Assembly (NCBI GenBank): GCA_963854835.1 | Contig: OY978526.1 | Span: 44,599,140 to 44,663,139, forward strand | DNA: 64,000 nucleotides | From: Megamerina dolium | Taxonomy: Eukaryota > Arthropoda > Insecta > Diptera > Megamerinidae | Reading direction: 5' to 3' | In this document: positions 14,056-24,602 of the stretch, in pieces | Position numbering within the stretch: the first letter of the stretch is position 1 | How the letters are laid out: each line of letters starts with the position of its first letter | Notes under the pieces: model-generated | The model's input: only the letters and a program-made list of their open reading frames with translations | What the model was told of the DNA's origin: nothing | Databases searched by the model: none | Program-made: the position numbers and the translations under genes

Positions 14056-15325
14056 ATATACTTGATTAACATTGGTTTTCAATAAAGAAGCATTTTGTTC
14101 AAAAATTGAGAATAAACCTGAAAATGTCTTTTATATCATCAAAAATTATATTTTTGTGACTAAATGTAATTATTGTTTATAAATGATAAGTAACACCATC
14201 GAGTCTCTGAAACATATATGTCGGTTTTACTGTAAATTAAATGTGCTCCTCTCAATATTGCTGATTAATAGCACCACATTTGTTATGCACTCTTTTCATA
14301 TGAGAATCATGTGCTAACTCGGTTGCTTGAATTTAATTAAATTATGTTCTAATTTATACAGCACGTACACAACAAAACATTCTCCCCAAATCGCTTATCC
14401 AACCGCATATGAGTCTATTTATGCAGTTCCATATCTATGTTAAGCATTGTATACCATACTAATTTATAAAAGGTTTTGTTAAGTAGGCTGTCGTATTAGA
14501 CCCTGTAGTTCAAACTTTTGGCCTTAGCCTTAACTGAATAACCTCACCGAAGATTTTTATCAGTTGCTTGTGCCGTAGATGAGCGGTTGGAATGTTCGTC
14601 CTCCTTGCAGAGGTGGCGGGATCAAGTTCCATATCAATCAACTGAATAGCATTTTCTTTTATAGTTATGTGCATTCGATAAACTGGAATCAAATGTTCAT
14701 CGAAGGTGGAGAATACAGTGGACAAATTTACTTGTTCTGATATTAAATACTCCTAGTCCTGCCCATTCATAATTTGAAGTTGAATGAAGTTTCGTCGACC
14801 ACGTGGTCGAGTGCTTCGGTATGTAGAATCGTCTATTTTTCGGAAGCGGTATTCCCGGTCTGATGTACAAGTAAATTTTAAATGATTTTCAATAGGAGTT
14901 GAAGTGTAATCATTACGCTATTGAAATCAGTATGTGTAATTTCTTCAAAGTGTAAACAACATGTTTTTTTTAGCTCCGAATACGTCAAGTTTTGTTCCTA
15001 CAAAACCCCATTCGCAGGAAGCTTTGCTTTTTTCTTTTCATCTCAAGAAAAGTACAGTGGAAAATATGCTCCATCAATTTCAACATTTGCATTTTGGTTT
15101 ATATTGTTCGATCTGCGTGCTGAAATAAATCGCTGAGACAGTCAGTGATCTACATTCTGAACCTAAACACTGAATTACTTATGCAGCGAGTTTAATTTGT
15201 CCTGCTGTGTAGTTATTAATTTTTTTACACTAAGTATATCATGATAAATTTATTTTCATAAATGCATTTTGTTAGTGGAATATGCAGAAGATACCTTGTA
15301 ATTTTTAAAGCAAAAAATATGACTT
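14056..15325. other. Intergenic, with a 16-bp palindrome
   Basis: No gene is supported. 14795-14810 reads tcgaccacgtggtcga, a perfect 16-bp palindrome with an E-box core. A tRNA-like stretch lies at about 14566-14630. Confidence 0.45.
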
Positions 15326-15520
15326 CATGCTGGTAGGATGGGTTTGGGCCACCTCTCGCATGACTTCTGTAGAAGCTGCAGAGACGAGCAAGAGCTGGAA
15401 ACCATTACGCAACTGCTCTGCAACTGTCCTGTACTATACTACTGAAATTTATAAATAAATCCAAATGGTCCAGAGAGGTATCAAAGTAGAATGGGACTTC
15501 TTGGCTTAATAACCCAACCT
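15326..15520 (+). pseudogene. C-terminal zinc-knuckle end of a LINE ORF2
   Basis: Plus-strand translation gives RMGLGHLSHDFCRSCRDEQ followed by LETITQLLCNCPVL. This is the CxxC...HxxxxC-type knuckle seen after RNase H in some insect LINEs (here the expected His is replaced). It continues to a GPERYQSRMGLLGLITQP-like end. The tail aacccaacct at 15511-15520 is the target-site duplication of the RTE copy inserted immediately after it, and it resumes at 16289. It could be the missing 3' end of the same LINE family as 12200-13062. Confidence 0.5.
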
Positions 15521-16288
15521 ACTTACTTACTTATGTGGCCATAACAACCGAATATCGATTTAGGCCGAAAATAACATGCTTCGCCAGCCATCTCTGTTCT
15601 TCGCTAGCTGGCGCCAGTTAGAAATTCCAAGCGCCGTCAGGTTCTCCAGTACTTGGTCTTTCCACCGGAGGTTTGGTCTTCCTCTTTTGCGTCGTCCTCC
15701 AGCGGGTTCCGAATATAACACCTTCTTAGCTGGAGCGTGTTCTTCCATTCGCTCGACATGACCTAGCCAGCGCAGCCGCTGGATTTTGATGCGCTTTACT
15801 ATGTCAATATCGGCATACAGCTCGTACAGCTCATGGTTGTACCTTATTCGGTACTCGCCACCAACGCAAATAGGTCCAAAGATCTTGCGTAGGACTTTTC
15901 TCTCGAAAACTCCAAGTATTCGCTCATCCGAGGTGGAAATTGTCCAGGCTTCAGCGCCATATGTTAGGACAGGCATGATGAGAGACTTGTAGAGTGTAGT
16001 TTTCGTTCTTCGAGAGAGGGCTCGACTTCTCAATTGCTTACTCAGCCCAAAGTAACACCTGTTAGCAAGAGTTATCCTACGCATGATCTCCAAGCTGACG
16101 TCATTACTGCTGTTAATGCTGGTTCCAAGATAGACAAAGTCCCTTACTACTTCAAAAGCGTAGTTGTCAACAGTGACGTGCTGTCCAAGACGCCGGGACT
16201 CTTTGTTTGTTGACACTAGATACTTCGTCTTGCCCTCGTTCACCGTGAGACCCATCCGACGCGACTCTCTTTCCAACTCTGAGAACCG
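15521..16288 (-). mobile_element. RTE-like LINE, 5'-truncated copy
   Basis: Minus-strand insertion. The 3' end on the minus strand is a short (TAAG)n tail, seen on the plus strand as acttacttactta from 15521. The 10-bp target-site duplication aacccaacct occurs at 15511-15520 and 16289-16298. The insertion interrupts an older LINE end. Truncation falls downstream of the RT catalytic YADD, so no polymerase core remains. Confidence 0.85.
15560..16276 (-). CDS. RTE-like LINE ORF, C-terminal 238 codons
   Basis: An uninterrupted frame covering only the post-RT-core part of the RTE polyprotein. It begins at a segment like MERESRRMGLTVNEGKTKYL, passes through the thumb region (LTYGAEAWTIS...VFERKVLRKIFGP), and ends in the characteristic RLRWLGHVERM...GRRKRGRPNLRW tail. 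Because the YADD box and endonuclease are absent, the product could not retrotranspose. It is almost identical to the same region of the copies at 19670 and 35333, so the family has moved recently. It has no promoter of its own that I can see. Confidence 0.75.
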   Translation of the reverse strand: MERESRRMGLTVNEGKTKYLVSTNKESRRLGQHVTVDNYAFEVVRDFVYLGTSINSSNDVSLEIMRRITLANRCYFGLSKQLRSRALSRRTKTTLYKSLIMPVLTYGAEAWTISTSDERILGVFERKVLRKIFGPICVGGEYRIRYNHELYELYADIDIVKRIKIQRLRWLGHVERMEEHAPAKKVLYSEPAGGRRKRGRPNLRWKDQVLENLTALGISNWRQLAKNRDGWRSMLFSA

Positions 16289-16298
16289 AACCCAACCT

Positions 16299-19050
16299 AA
16301 CCTGGATAAATACAGCTGATGGGTTTGAAGTCAAGAACCCGAAGTTACACCAAGTATATCAGCATCAGGACCATTTATTTATCCAGGATGGGCACTACTC
16401 TCTTTGAGAGCAGAGCACTTTTTCAAAATTCTTTGTAAATAATTTTTGATTCACATGTGATATTAGCCAGAGTACGCAACGATGATAAAAAGAGCCAGGT
16501 GACAATCTGGTAAGAAAAAATTCACTTTTTCATATGCCACCCTCATATTCGTTAACACATTTGAATTCTTTAGTATCACACCGTCTGTTGAGATGGTAGA
16601 TGAAAATATTAAAACCGCAAAGTAACAAAGAAGTTCAATTCCTTAAAACGCCAAGATTCCTTAAACCCCACATTACGGTACTACGAGTAAAGGCCTACTT
16701 AGGTTCGTGAGTTAAGCACCTATGAGATTTTTTGTTGTTATTAATTTCGCTTATGAGACTACACGTTAATATTTTCCATCAATATTTGTCAAAATACAGA
16801 TAAAATACTTACTGAAATAATTCTATGTTATGATGTCTGCAGTCAATTTGCATTGTAAATTAAATCGGCTTAAATTGCGAGGGTGAATACTTTTACTTGC
16901 TTTTGGGTATCTGTTTGGAAACGATATGGCTTTTGCAAATAAGAAATTGTGTCCTAATGCATACAATACATATAACATATATATAAGATATAAAATGAGT
17001 TGAGTGAGTGTAATATCTGATTATTTTTGTAAAAGCAAATTTTTTCCGAATCAATAACTTTTATTGGTTTGATGTTTTTGGGGTCAGTGAAAAGCAAAAT
17101 ATAGTTCTGAGATGCATATTTTCATAATTTCACACACAAAACAAATACGACCATCTTTTTATTGAATGGCATATTCTCTTTAGCCAAATAATGTTCTAAA
17201 AAATATAAATTTGAAATTTTCTTGAAAAAAGAACATACCACATTATATTTATTTATATGTATGTGTACAAACTGAATGAATAATTGTTTTTTGTTCATAG
17301 TTGTTTTGTATGTTCAAAAATAATAAAAAAAATTCTTTTGCAAATATTCAAATTTTTTACTTTACACATGAACAAATGCTAGCATGCAGGTAAATACCTG
17401 CAAATTTCTCATATACAACATGTAATTTTCGGGTACCCTTTTGCTTATTAAAAAAAAAAGAAAGATCTTATTGTATTTTACTTCCTGTGCTTGTTCAAAC
17501 TTTTAATTAATTGACAACTTGAAAAAAGTTGAATTTCTACTGTCGGAAATAAAAGTGCAGAGGAGCAGCTTGAAATGTCTGTAAGTTAAACTTACAATTG
17601 CATATACTCTATATACTATTTATATGTATCTACATATTTATGCTATTTCTGTTCTGTATTTCATAGGTACTTGCCACAGCATCATATGTAAAAATGGTCA
17701 ATCAGCAAAGACAAAGACAAAACTAGAAAAAACCCAAAAATATCCTAGAAAATATACTGATGAAAATATTCTCACCCCAAATTTCATCGCAATCATTTCT
17801 GATTAAATTTATGGTGTACCATGTTACACGGTGCTTTTTATTTGCCGTTAAACCTCCTTTAAGAGAATCGATTGCAAATGTTCGAAGTATGCAACTTTTG
17901 CATGAGAAGACAAAAATAGTAAAGTGGAAAGATACACACACGCACGTACTAAAGTGTTCCTTATGTTAAGAAGTCCTTTTTTAGCCAATACTTTTCATTA
18001 TTTGGTCCTAAATTTTGAAATAGTAGCATTACACACCGAATAATACGATTATATGTACCATATTACACGGTTTTCTGTTTACCGTTAAATGCCCTTTAAG
18101 AGCATCGATTGCAAATATTCAACGCATCTGACTTTTGTAAGAGAATACAAAAATCGTTAAATAATTAATAATTGATAATAATAAATAATATCCAATTATT
18201 ATCGAAAATTCGAGGAAGTTACAAATTGTTTAAACCCGGTTTCGTGTAGTACTTCATCAACCAGACCTAAACCCCCACTCTCCATAGCTCTTCTAGCTTC
18301 TTGTCTCTTGTTTCTTAATACAGCTGTTGACCTTATTTTCTCTTGATATCTCACTTTATTTGCTTCTACTTTTTACAATATCATAAAAAAATCTGAGGAT
18401 TGCTTTCAATACAAGTCGATAGAAGTCAACAAATAAATATGTTTCTATTTTTGTCCGAAAAGGCACATTATCACTATTAGTATCATCTGTATTTGCAATC
18501 AATGTACTATGTTTCAATTGCTGGTTGCATTTCAACCACTGTATATTTGCTCTTTGTCAAGCTACAATTTTATACACTAATATATTTATTTATTTGTATA
18601 ATTTGTTATATTTAAACATTTAATAGTTAAATAGTGCGAAATAAAGAGTATTCGTAAAGATAAAATAACTCAGAGAAATAAGGGACACTCTAACACAAAC
18701 ACACATATTTTAATCAATATACAAATGTCAATTGGTCACATTGATTTATGAATGATAATACCTTATACTCGTTCCTAACAGAAAGAAAATGTATATTCTA
18801 GAGGAAGTTTTAGGAATACTTTACAATACAATACATTTTGTTATGTAAATTTATTACTTTTGTATAAAAGGGATGAATACTTGACCATTACAACTGATGA
18901 TCGATTTTGACTGCGTGCAATGGAATTACTCAATCGTTTCTATTATTTTTCTCGCTAACGTCTTTTGATAATTTTAAACGCCTACTTGTTCTCCAGAACT
19001 CTATCGTTCAAGTGAAAGTTTCAGTATACTCTGCGCCGGCGTCAACCATA
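16299..19050. other. Intergenic with a spaced direct repeat
   Basis: No gene is supported. Two diverged copies of a segment of about 110 bp lie at roughly 17811-17921 and 18054-18158, with offset 239. They share words such as ttacacgg, cctttaagag and atcgattgcaaat. Confidence 0.5.
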
Positions 19051-19239
19051 AAATAAAAATAAATATGTGACACTTAAAGCCCCAAAGGGCTCATTGACCA
19101 AGCTTCTCTTCCATTACTGTTGTGCGTCTTAAATTTTGGACAGTATTAGAAGGGACCTACTTATTTTAGCCGGTTCCGAACGGCAGAACACTTGTGACAT
19201 CACTTTTTCTGAGCTTTGTCACAGAGTTCTTTTAGAAGC
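19051..19239 (-). mobile_element. SINE fragment, tRNA head missing
   Basis: A minus-strand copy of the SINE family from its 3' end (aaataaatatgtgacactt on the plus strand) to the conserved agttcttttagaagc block. It stops abruptly at 19239, where jockey-type RT sequence begins. The tRNA-like head is absent. Confidence 0.7.
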
Positions 19240-19600
19240 CTGATGGGTAGCTTTCCAGTAATATTTGGATGTTGGAAGGCAACATATTCTTTAATTTATG
19301 CAGAAGTCCTGGGTTATATCGAGAAATACTGCGGAACAGTAATGCTTTATTTCGAATGTTTCTTGTGCTCGATAGTGCTGTGCTTCACTCGGAAACCAAA
19401 TTGATGCTCAGGTATGATGCTCTTGTGATAATTCGCATTTCTAATGCGCTTTATTATCAAATTTTGTAAGAGTTTGATAAAATTTATAACAAACTAATCG
19501 GTCTGTAGGACGTGACGTTTGTGGAATCTTTTCCAGCTTTGGGGATCATGATAATTTGAGAAGTTTTCCATGATTGCGGAAAGCAACCGTTGCGAATTAC
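19240..19600 (-). pseudogene. Jockey-type LINE reverse transcriptase fragment
   Basis: Minus-strand translation from about 19598 downward gives NGCFPQSWK, then IIMIPKAGKD, SYRPISLL, a stop, KRIRN and IIPEHQFGFRVKHSTIE. These are the fingers and first RT motifs of jockey-clade elements. It continues to LPSNIQILLESY next to the SINE junction at 19239/19240. Stops and frameshifts are present, and the catalytic box is missing. It is older than the nearby RTE copies judging by decay. Confidence 0.65.
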
Positions 19601-19669
19601 TGTATATATTACTATAAAATGTGCGTGAGAATTAATACAGCATCATATCAAATATCAAATATCAAATAT

Positions 19670-21008
19670 CAATTTGCGCCAACTACCGTGGAATAAGTCT
19701 CCTGAGCATCGCATACAAGGTTCTATCGAGCGTACTGTGTGAAAGGTTGAAGCCTATGCTCAGCAACCTGATTGGACCTTATCAGTGTGGCTTCAGACCT
19801 GGTAAATCCACCATCGACCAGATTTTCACACTGCGCCAAATCCTGGAGAAGACCCAAGAAAAACAGATCGACACACACCACCTATTTGTTGATTATAAAG
19901 CCGCTTTCGACAGTCCGGTAAGGGATTTCCTCTACGCAACAATGTCTGAGTTCGGTATTCCTGCAAAGCTCATTCGACTTTGTAGAATAACACTGCATAA
20001 CTCTCGTTGTGCAGTGAAAATTGGGAAGGACCTCTCCGCACCGTTTAATACCGAACGGGGTTTCAGACAAGGTGATTCGTTATCGTGCGACTTCTTCAAT
20101 CTTATTATGGATAAAATAATACGAGCTGCTGATCTACGACATAATGGCACTATCTTCAACAAAAGTGTCATGCTGTTAGCGTATGCCGACGATATTGACA
20201 TAATCGGCATGAACACGCGAGCAGTCAGTGCAGCATTCTCAGAGTTGGAAAGAGAGTCGCGTCGGATGGGTCTCACGGTGAACGAGGGCAAGACGAAGTA
20301 TCTAGTGTCAACAAACAAAGAGTCCCGGCGTCTTGGACAGCACGTCACTGTTGACAACTACGCTTTTGAAGTAGTAAGGGACTTTGTCTATCTTGGAACC
20401 AGCATTAACAGCAGTAATGACGTCAGCTTGGAGATCATGCGTAGGATAACTCTTGCTAACAGGTGTTACTTTGGGCTGAGTAAGCAATTGAGAAGTCGAG
20501 CCCTCTCTCGAAGAACGAAAACTACACTCTACAAGTCTCTCATCATGCCTGTCCTAACATATGGCGCTGAAGCCTGGACAATTTCCATCTCGGATGAGCG
20601 AATGCTTGGAGTTTTCGAGAGAAAGGTCCTACGCAGGATCTTTGGACCTATTTGCGTTGGTGGCGAGTACCGAATAAGATACAACCATGAGCTGTACGAG
20701 CTATATGCCGATATTGACATAGTAAAGCGCATGAAAATCCAGCGGCTGCGCTGGCTAGGTCATGTCGAGCGAATGGAAGAACACGCTCCAGCTAAGAAGG
20801 TGTTATATTCGGAACCCGCTGGAGGACGACGCAGAAGAGGAAGACCAAACCTCCGGTGGAAAGACCAAGTACTGGAGAACCTGACGGCGATTGGAATTTC
20901 TAACTGGCGCCAGCTAGCGAAGAACAGAGATAGCTGGAGAAACATGTTATTTTCGGCCTAAATCGATATTCGGTTGTTATGGCCACATAAATAAAATAAT
21001 AAATAATA
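19670..21008 (+). mobile_element. RTE-like LINE, 5'-truncated copy
   Basis: This insertion starts inside the RT domain. The flanking duplication atatcaaatat is at 19659-19669 and 21009-21019. The 5' flank is itself several repeats of an ATCAAAT-like unit. The 3' tail is an ATAA/AATA-type repeat, unlike the TAAG tail of other copies in the window. The coding part is nearly identical to 36647-37932 of the long copy. Confidence 0.85.
19672..20961 (+). CDS. RTE-like LINE reverse transcriptase, 5'-truncated but open
   Basis: An open frame of about 430 codons running from the truncation point to the natural stop. It starts within the RT domain at NYRGISLLSIAYK, then QCGFRPGKSTIDQIF, and FVDYKAAFDS (first catalytic Asp). 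It continues with RGFRQGDSLSCDFF, LLAYADDIDIIG (catalytic YADD near 20182-20193), the thumb, and the RLRWLGHVERM / GRPNLRW C-terminal tail. No stop interrupts it, which implies a young insertion. The endonuclease is missing, so it is dead on arrival. Family assignment to the RTE group rests on remembered motif resemblance and the short-repeat 3' tail. Confidence 0.8.
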   Translation: MCANYRGISLLSIAYKVLSSVLCERLKPMLSNLIGPYQCGFRPGKSTIDQIFTLRQILEKTQEKQIDTHHLFVDYKAAFDSPVRDFLYATMSEFGIPAKLIRLCRITLHNSRCAVKIGKDLSAPFNTERGFRQGDSLSCDFFNLIMDKIIRAADLRHNGTIFNKSVMLLAYADDIDIIGMNTRAVSAAFSELERESRRMGLTVNEGKTKYLVSTNKESRRLGQHVTVDNYAFEVVRDFVYLGTSINSSNDVSLEIMRRITLANRCYFGLSKQLRSRALSRRTKTTLYKSLIMPVLTYGAEAWTISISDERMLGVFERKVLRRIFGPICVGGEYRIRYNHELYELYADIDIVKRMKIQRLRWLGHVERMEEHAPAKKVLYSEPAGGRRRRGRPNLRWKDQVLENLTAIGISNWRQLAKNRDSWRNMLFSA

Positions 21009-21285
21009 ATATCAAATATGTACGGGGATTAAAAATTCCCCGAAATGTTTCTTACTTGTGTGCCTTAGTGCCGGGGACGTTTCTAATAGTTGTTTCGCAG
21101 TTTTATCCTCTTCCTTGCAATATCGGTAGTTTTCATTTCAAAATATTCCCAGTTTCGTTAAGTGATAATTCGATTTCCAGTGTGCTAAGAGTATTCCTGT
21201 AATGATTTTTAGATTATTCATACCTAAATTAAAGCACTCCTTAAACCGTTTTAGGTAGATTTTCCCAGTATAGCTGGATTTCTGG

Positions 21286-21427
21286 AAAGACCAAGTACTG
21301 GAGAACCTGACGACGCTTCGAATTTCTAACTGGCGCCAGCTAGCGAAGAACAGAGATGGCTGGCGAAGCATGTTATTTTCGGCCTAAATCGACATTCGGT
21401 TGTTATGGTCACATAAGTAAGTAAGTA
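21286..21427 (+). mobile_element. 142-bp RTE-like 3' end insertion with 14-bp TSD
   Basis: Only the last about 70 bases of coding sequence plus 3' UTR and (GTAA)n tail of the RTE family are present. They are flanked by a perfect duplication agctggatttctgg at 21272-21285 and 21428-21441. This is a clear very-short target-primed insertion. Confidence 0.9.
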
Positions 21428-21441
21428 AGCTGGATTTCTGG

Positions 21442-22326
21442 TTTTTCTTTCTGCTTTATGAGTATGGACAGGAATTCTGTTTCCTGCACCCTTCCTGACA
21501 AGCCAAAGACTTCTATTGTCCACTAATTTCATTTAATCATTTCATTTCATCCAACTCCTATATGTCTCAGAATCCGAAGGATTCACATCTGGTTACATTG
21601 ACCATGTACATATATTTAGATTGGCAACGCAATCCAACACCAATTTTGATAGCTTGAGAGCTGCCTCAATTTCTGTCAGGTATTCACGTGTGAATCGCTT
21701 AGTGATGCTAAACTACATTCTATTCCTTGGCTTTCCATAATAATTTTTAAATTTTAAATATTTCTTACTACGTTTAATTGTGCTTTCAACGAGATATTTC
21801 GTTTGGCCATTACAGACCCTGGCCGAGCGAAATATGTTCATAAAAAGGGTGCTTACTAGGCTCATCTTATCTTATAGGGTATGATATTAAATATTTAAAA
21901 TAACATATAGCTACATAATTCAGTTGGCAAATATTAGAATTGTATATTTAAAATAGTGGATGTGATTTGCCCACTTTTAGTACACGTTTCCAATATATTT
22001 ATGTACACATATGTACGCCGACTAGCAAAGGTTGGCCTACTGGGCAACGCGGGTTAAATTTTAGACAAATCAAAAAAGTCAGCTGATTAGAAATCAGCAC
22101 GAATTCCTCGAATTTTAACTAAACCTCAAAAAATACGCGTGGGCATTTTGTTCAAAATTTTTTTTAAAAATTTGAAAATCATTTGACAATGATAAAATTG
22201 TAATAGCCGATCAACCTCGATTCCCAGAAAAATGCAGCAGCCGAGGGTATGGAGCCCAGAACCCAGAGCCCACCCACCCGTTAAAGTCAGGCAACGGATG
22301 TCAGTAACAAATGTAATGATATCAAT
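21442..22326. other. Intergenic, nothing supported
   Basis: No recognisable gene or repeat. The final 120 bases before 22320 are GC-richer, without coding features. Confidence 0.45.
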
Positions 22327-22758
22327 TTACTTCACCAGCGAAAAAGTTGTAGTTGTTATTCCTCTGAAGTTTTGACAGATAGTAATTGTAAAAAAACGGT
22401 AAAATGTAACGGCAAAAACGAATGATTTCATTGCGCTCTCATGGATTTCAGAAATTCGTCCAGCACCATATTCACCAAATGTAGATCCGTATTCCGGTTG
22501 TTTCCATAAATAGATAAAAAACTTGAGAGGTGCGGTTTTCGACAGTAAGGAGAATATAATTAGTGAAGTTGTAAATATAAGATTCTCCGATTTGAGGACT
22601 ATTTTAGAAAGTGAATCTACTGGCTTCAAATGTGTATAGAAAGTAATTGGATTTATGTTGAAAATATGAAAAGTGATGAAGATTAATGTTATGAAATTGA
22701 AATTATTTTTGTCAAATTTTTTTGTAGCCTTGTATGTACTCATTCTTATAAATTTCAA
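22327..22758 (-). CDS. Unidentified 143-codon open frame, membrane-protein-like
   Basis: The longest open frame in the window that is not transposon-derived. The product is hydrophobic, with at least two candidate membrane segments (around residues 22-38 and 60-75). It has a more polar stretch containing FGEYGAGRISEIHESAMKSF and then another hydrophobic stretch. In an AT-rich region 143 codons without a stop is unlikely by chance but not decisive. It could be a single exon or fragment of a multi-pass protein such as a chemoreceptor. That is a guess, since I recognise no family motif. A GT at the end (ctg|gtgaag) could be a splice donor. No neighbouring exon was found. Confidence 0.3.
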   Translation of the reverse strand: MKFIRMSTYKATKKFDKNNFNFITLIFITFHIFNINPITFYTHLKPVDSLSKIVLKSENLIFTTSLIIFSLLSKTAPLKFFIYLWKQPEYGSTFGEYGAGRISEIHESAMKSFVFAVTFYRFFTITICQNFRGITTTTFSLVK

Positions 22759-22759
22759 A

Positions 22760-23651
22760 AAATAATATGTTTGAACAAAGTAACAGAAAATATACAGATG
22801 TCATATTAAAATTGTATGATAGTGCATTTAATATTTCTAATAAGCAATATTGAACAATGAATAGTGCAATACTTTACAATTTCCATTTAATAAAATCCTT
22901 TACTGATGTAAGTATCGTATATGTATTACGAATATTCTCTACATCACCATTTCAATTTTAGTCCTATGATTGTGTGGTATGGGATGGACATTTAAATGCT
23001 TTATATAAACTCATCTTTCTGTCAATATTCTATTTGATATTCTATTGTGTATGCTTGGTACCTTATGCAAAAGGGGTATCAGTTGTACTAAAATGATGTA
23101 TTATGAGACGAGCTAAAAGTGACAAATTGGTCACTACTTACATAATTTGCTGCAATAAATATTTTAATGGGATTTCTGGAACTTTATTCCATTATTAGTG
23201 AAAACAGAGGTAAGTGGAAAAGTTTCTTGATATAAAAAATTCTTTCACTATCGCATTTGTTCCTTTCTACCTCAGTAGTGATGAAATCATATGAAAATTG
23301 AAATTAGTACAAAGTACTAACGATCAACCGCATGACAAAGTCAGAACTATGTACTTCATTATACTCTAGAATAGCTCTTTAACTATGTATCTGCAACAAA
23401 TGTAATTTGGTCAATCAAAACACCTTCATTTTACCAAAACAATAAAACTAATGTAATATGTCGAACGTGCTGTGATAATAAAGCTTTAGTGGCAGATGAT
23501 AACAAAAATTTTGTGCAAAAAATATAGAAAACACATTTTCATACACTTCTTTTTCGACATTATTGAACAAATCTATAAAGCTAATCGAGCTCTTAGTAGT
23601 CTTGTAAAATGTTCAAGTTGAAAATAATAAGCTTGAAACGAAATTAAAATC
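22760..23651. other. Intergenic, nothing supported
   Basis: AT-rich DNA without recognisable coding or repeat content. Confidence 0.5.
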
Positions 23652-23664
23652 AAAATTGGATATT

Positions 23665-24589
23665 CAATATCAAAGCCGGAGTTCCACAGGGTAGCGTTCT
23701 TGGCCCCATCCTATATGTATGTATTATATACTTCCGATCTACAAACAGATGCACGGTTGTTGACATCTACATTTGCTGACGATACTGCTATTCTAAGCCG
23801 TAATCGAAACCCAATTAAGGCATCAACAGATTTAGGGGAGCATTTAGTACTTGTTGAAAAATGGTTATCTAACTGGCGCATAAAAGTTAATGAGTCCAAA
23901 TGTAAACATGTAACGTTCACACTTCACAAAAGCACATGCCCGACAGTTACACTAAATAATATCGCCATAACTCATACAAATGAAGTCACCTACCTAGGGA
24001 TACACTTAGATAGACGGCTTACATGGCGCAAGCACATCGAAGCAAAAAGAACTCAGATGAAATTAAAAGCTTCTTGTCTGCACTGGCTCATCAATTTCAG
24101 ATCACCATTAAACTTGAAATACAAGGTCCTACTGTACAACAGCATAATAAAGCCAATTTGGAGTTACGGAATTCAATTATGGGGGAACACTAGTAATAGC
24201 AATATTGAAATCATACAGAGATCATACAGAGTCTAAAATGTTAAGGATGATAACTGGTGCACCATGGTATATTAGAAATGAATGTATACACAATGACTTA
24301 AATATCCCAATGGTAGAAATTGAAGTTAAAAATACTAGACAAAAATATACTAGAAGATTACAAAGACATCCAAACACACTAGCAAGAACCTTGCTCAATA
24401 CCTGCTATACTTCGCACCTTCGAAGAAAGGACCTGCCAGCCTTCCACTAAAAAGAAGAGCATCGTACAAAAAACATTGCTCTAGATAATAAGGAGCTACT
24501 GTTGTTGAATTAGATTAAGATTTTAAAACTTATTGTTAGATTCTTTAGGAATAGATTCAATAAATAAAGAAAATGTATAATGAAAAAAA
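23665..24589 (+). mobile_element. Jockey-type LINE, 5'-truncated, poly-A tailed
   Basis: The insertion ends in AATAAA-rich sequence and a poly-A tract. It is flanked by a perfect duplication aaaattggatatt at 23652-23664 and 24590-24602. It starts just before the AGVPQGSVLGP motif of the RT domain, so endonuclease, ORF1 and most of the RT are absent. Confidence 0.85.
23680..24450 (+). pseudogene. Jockey-type RT C-terminal half with two frameshifts
   Basis: The translation runs AGVPQGSVLGPIL, then VLYTSDL, TSTFADDTAIL (catalytic FADD box near 23770-23785), WRIKVNESKC, YLGIHLDRRLTW, a thumb region (YNSIIKPIWSYGIQLWG), and the jockey C-terminus MLRMITGAPWYIRN...LRRKDLP. Two small tandem duplications break the frame. 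A 4-base GTAT duplication lies near 23714-23724. A perfect 11-base duplication atcatacagag lies at 24210-24220 and 24221-24231. Sequence before and after each break is well preserved, so the breaks are recent compared with other decay. Not functional. Confidence 0.8.
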
Positions 24590-24602
24590 AAAATTGGATA
24601 TT

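Noticed and set aside
19882..20357. Antisense frames within the RTE copies (also 15576-15992, 35409-37706, 63246-63662)
   Set aside because: They are mirror frames of the conserved RT coding sequence and recur in every copy for that reason alone.
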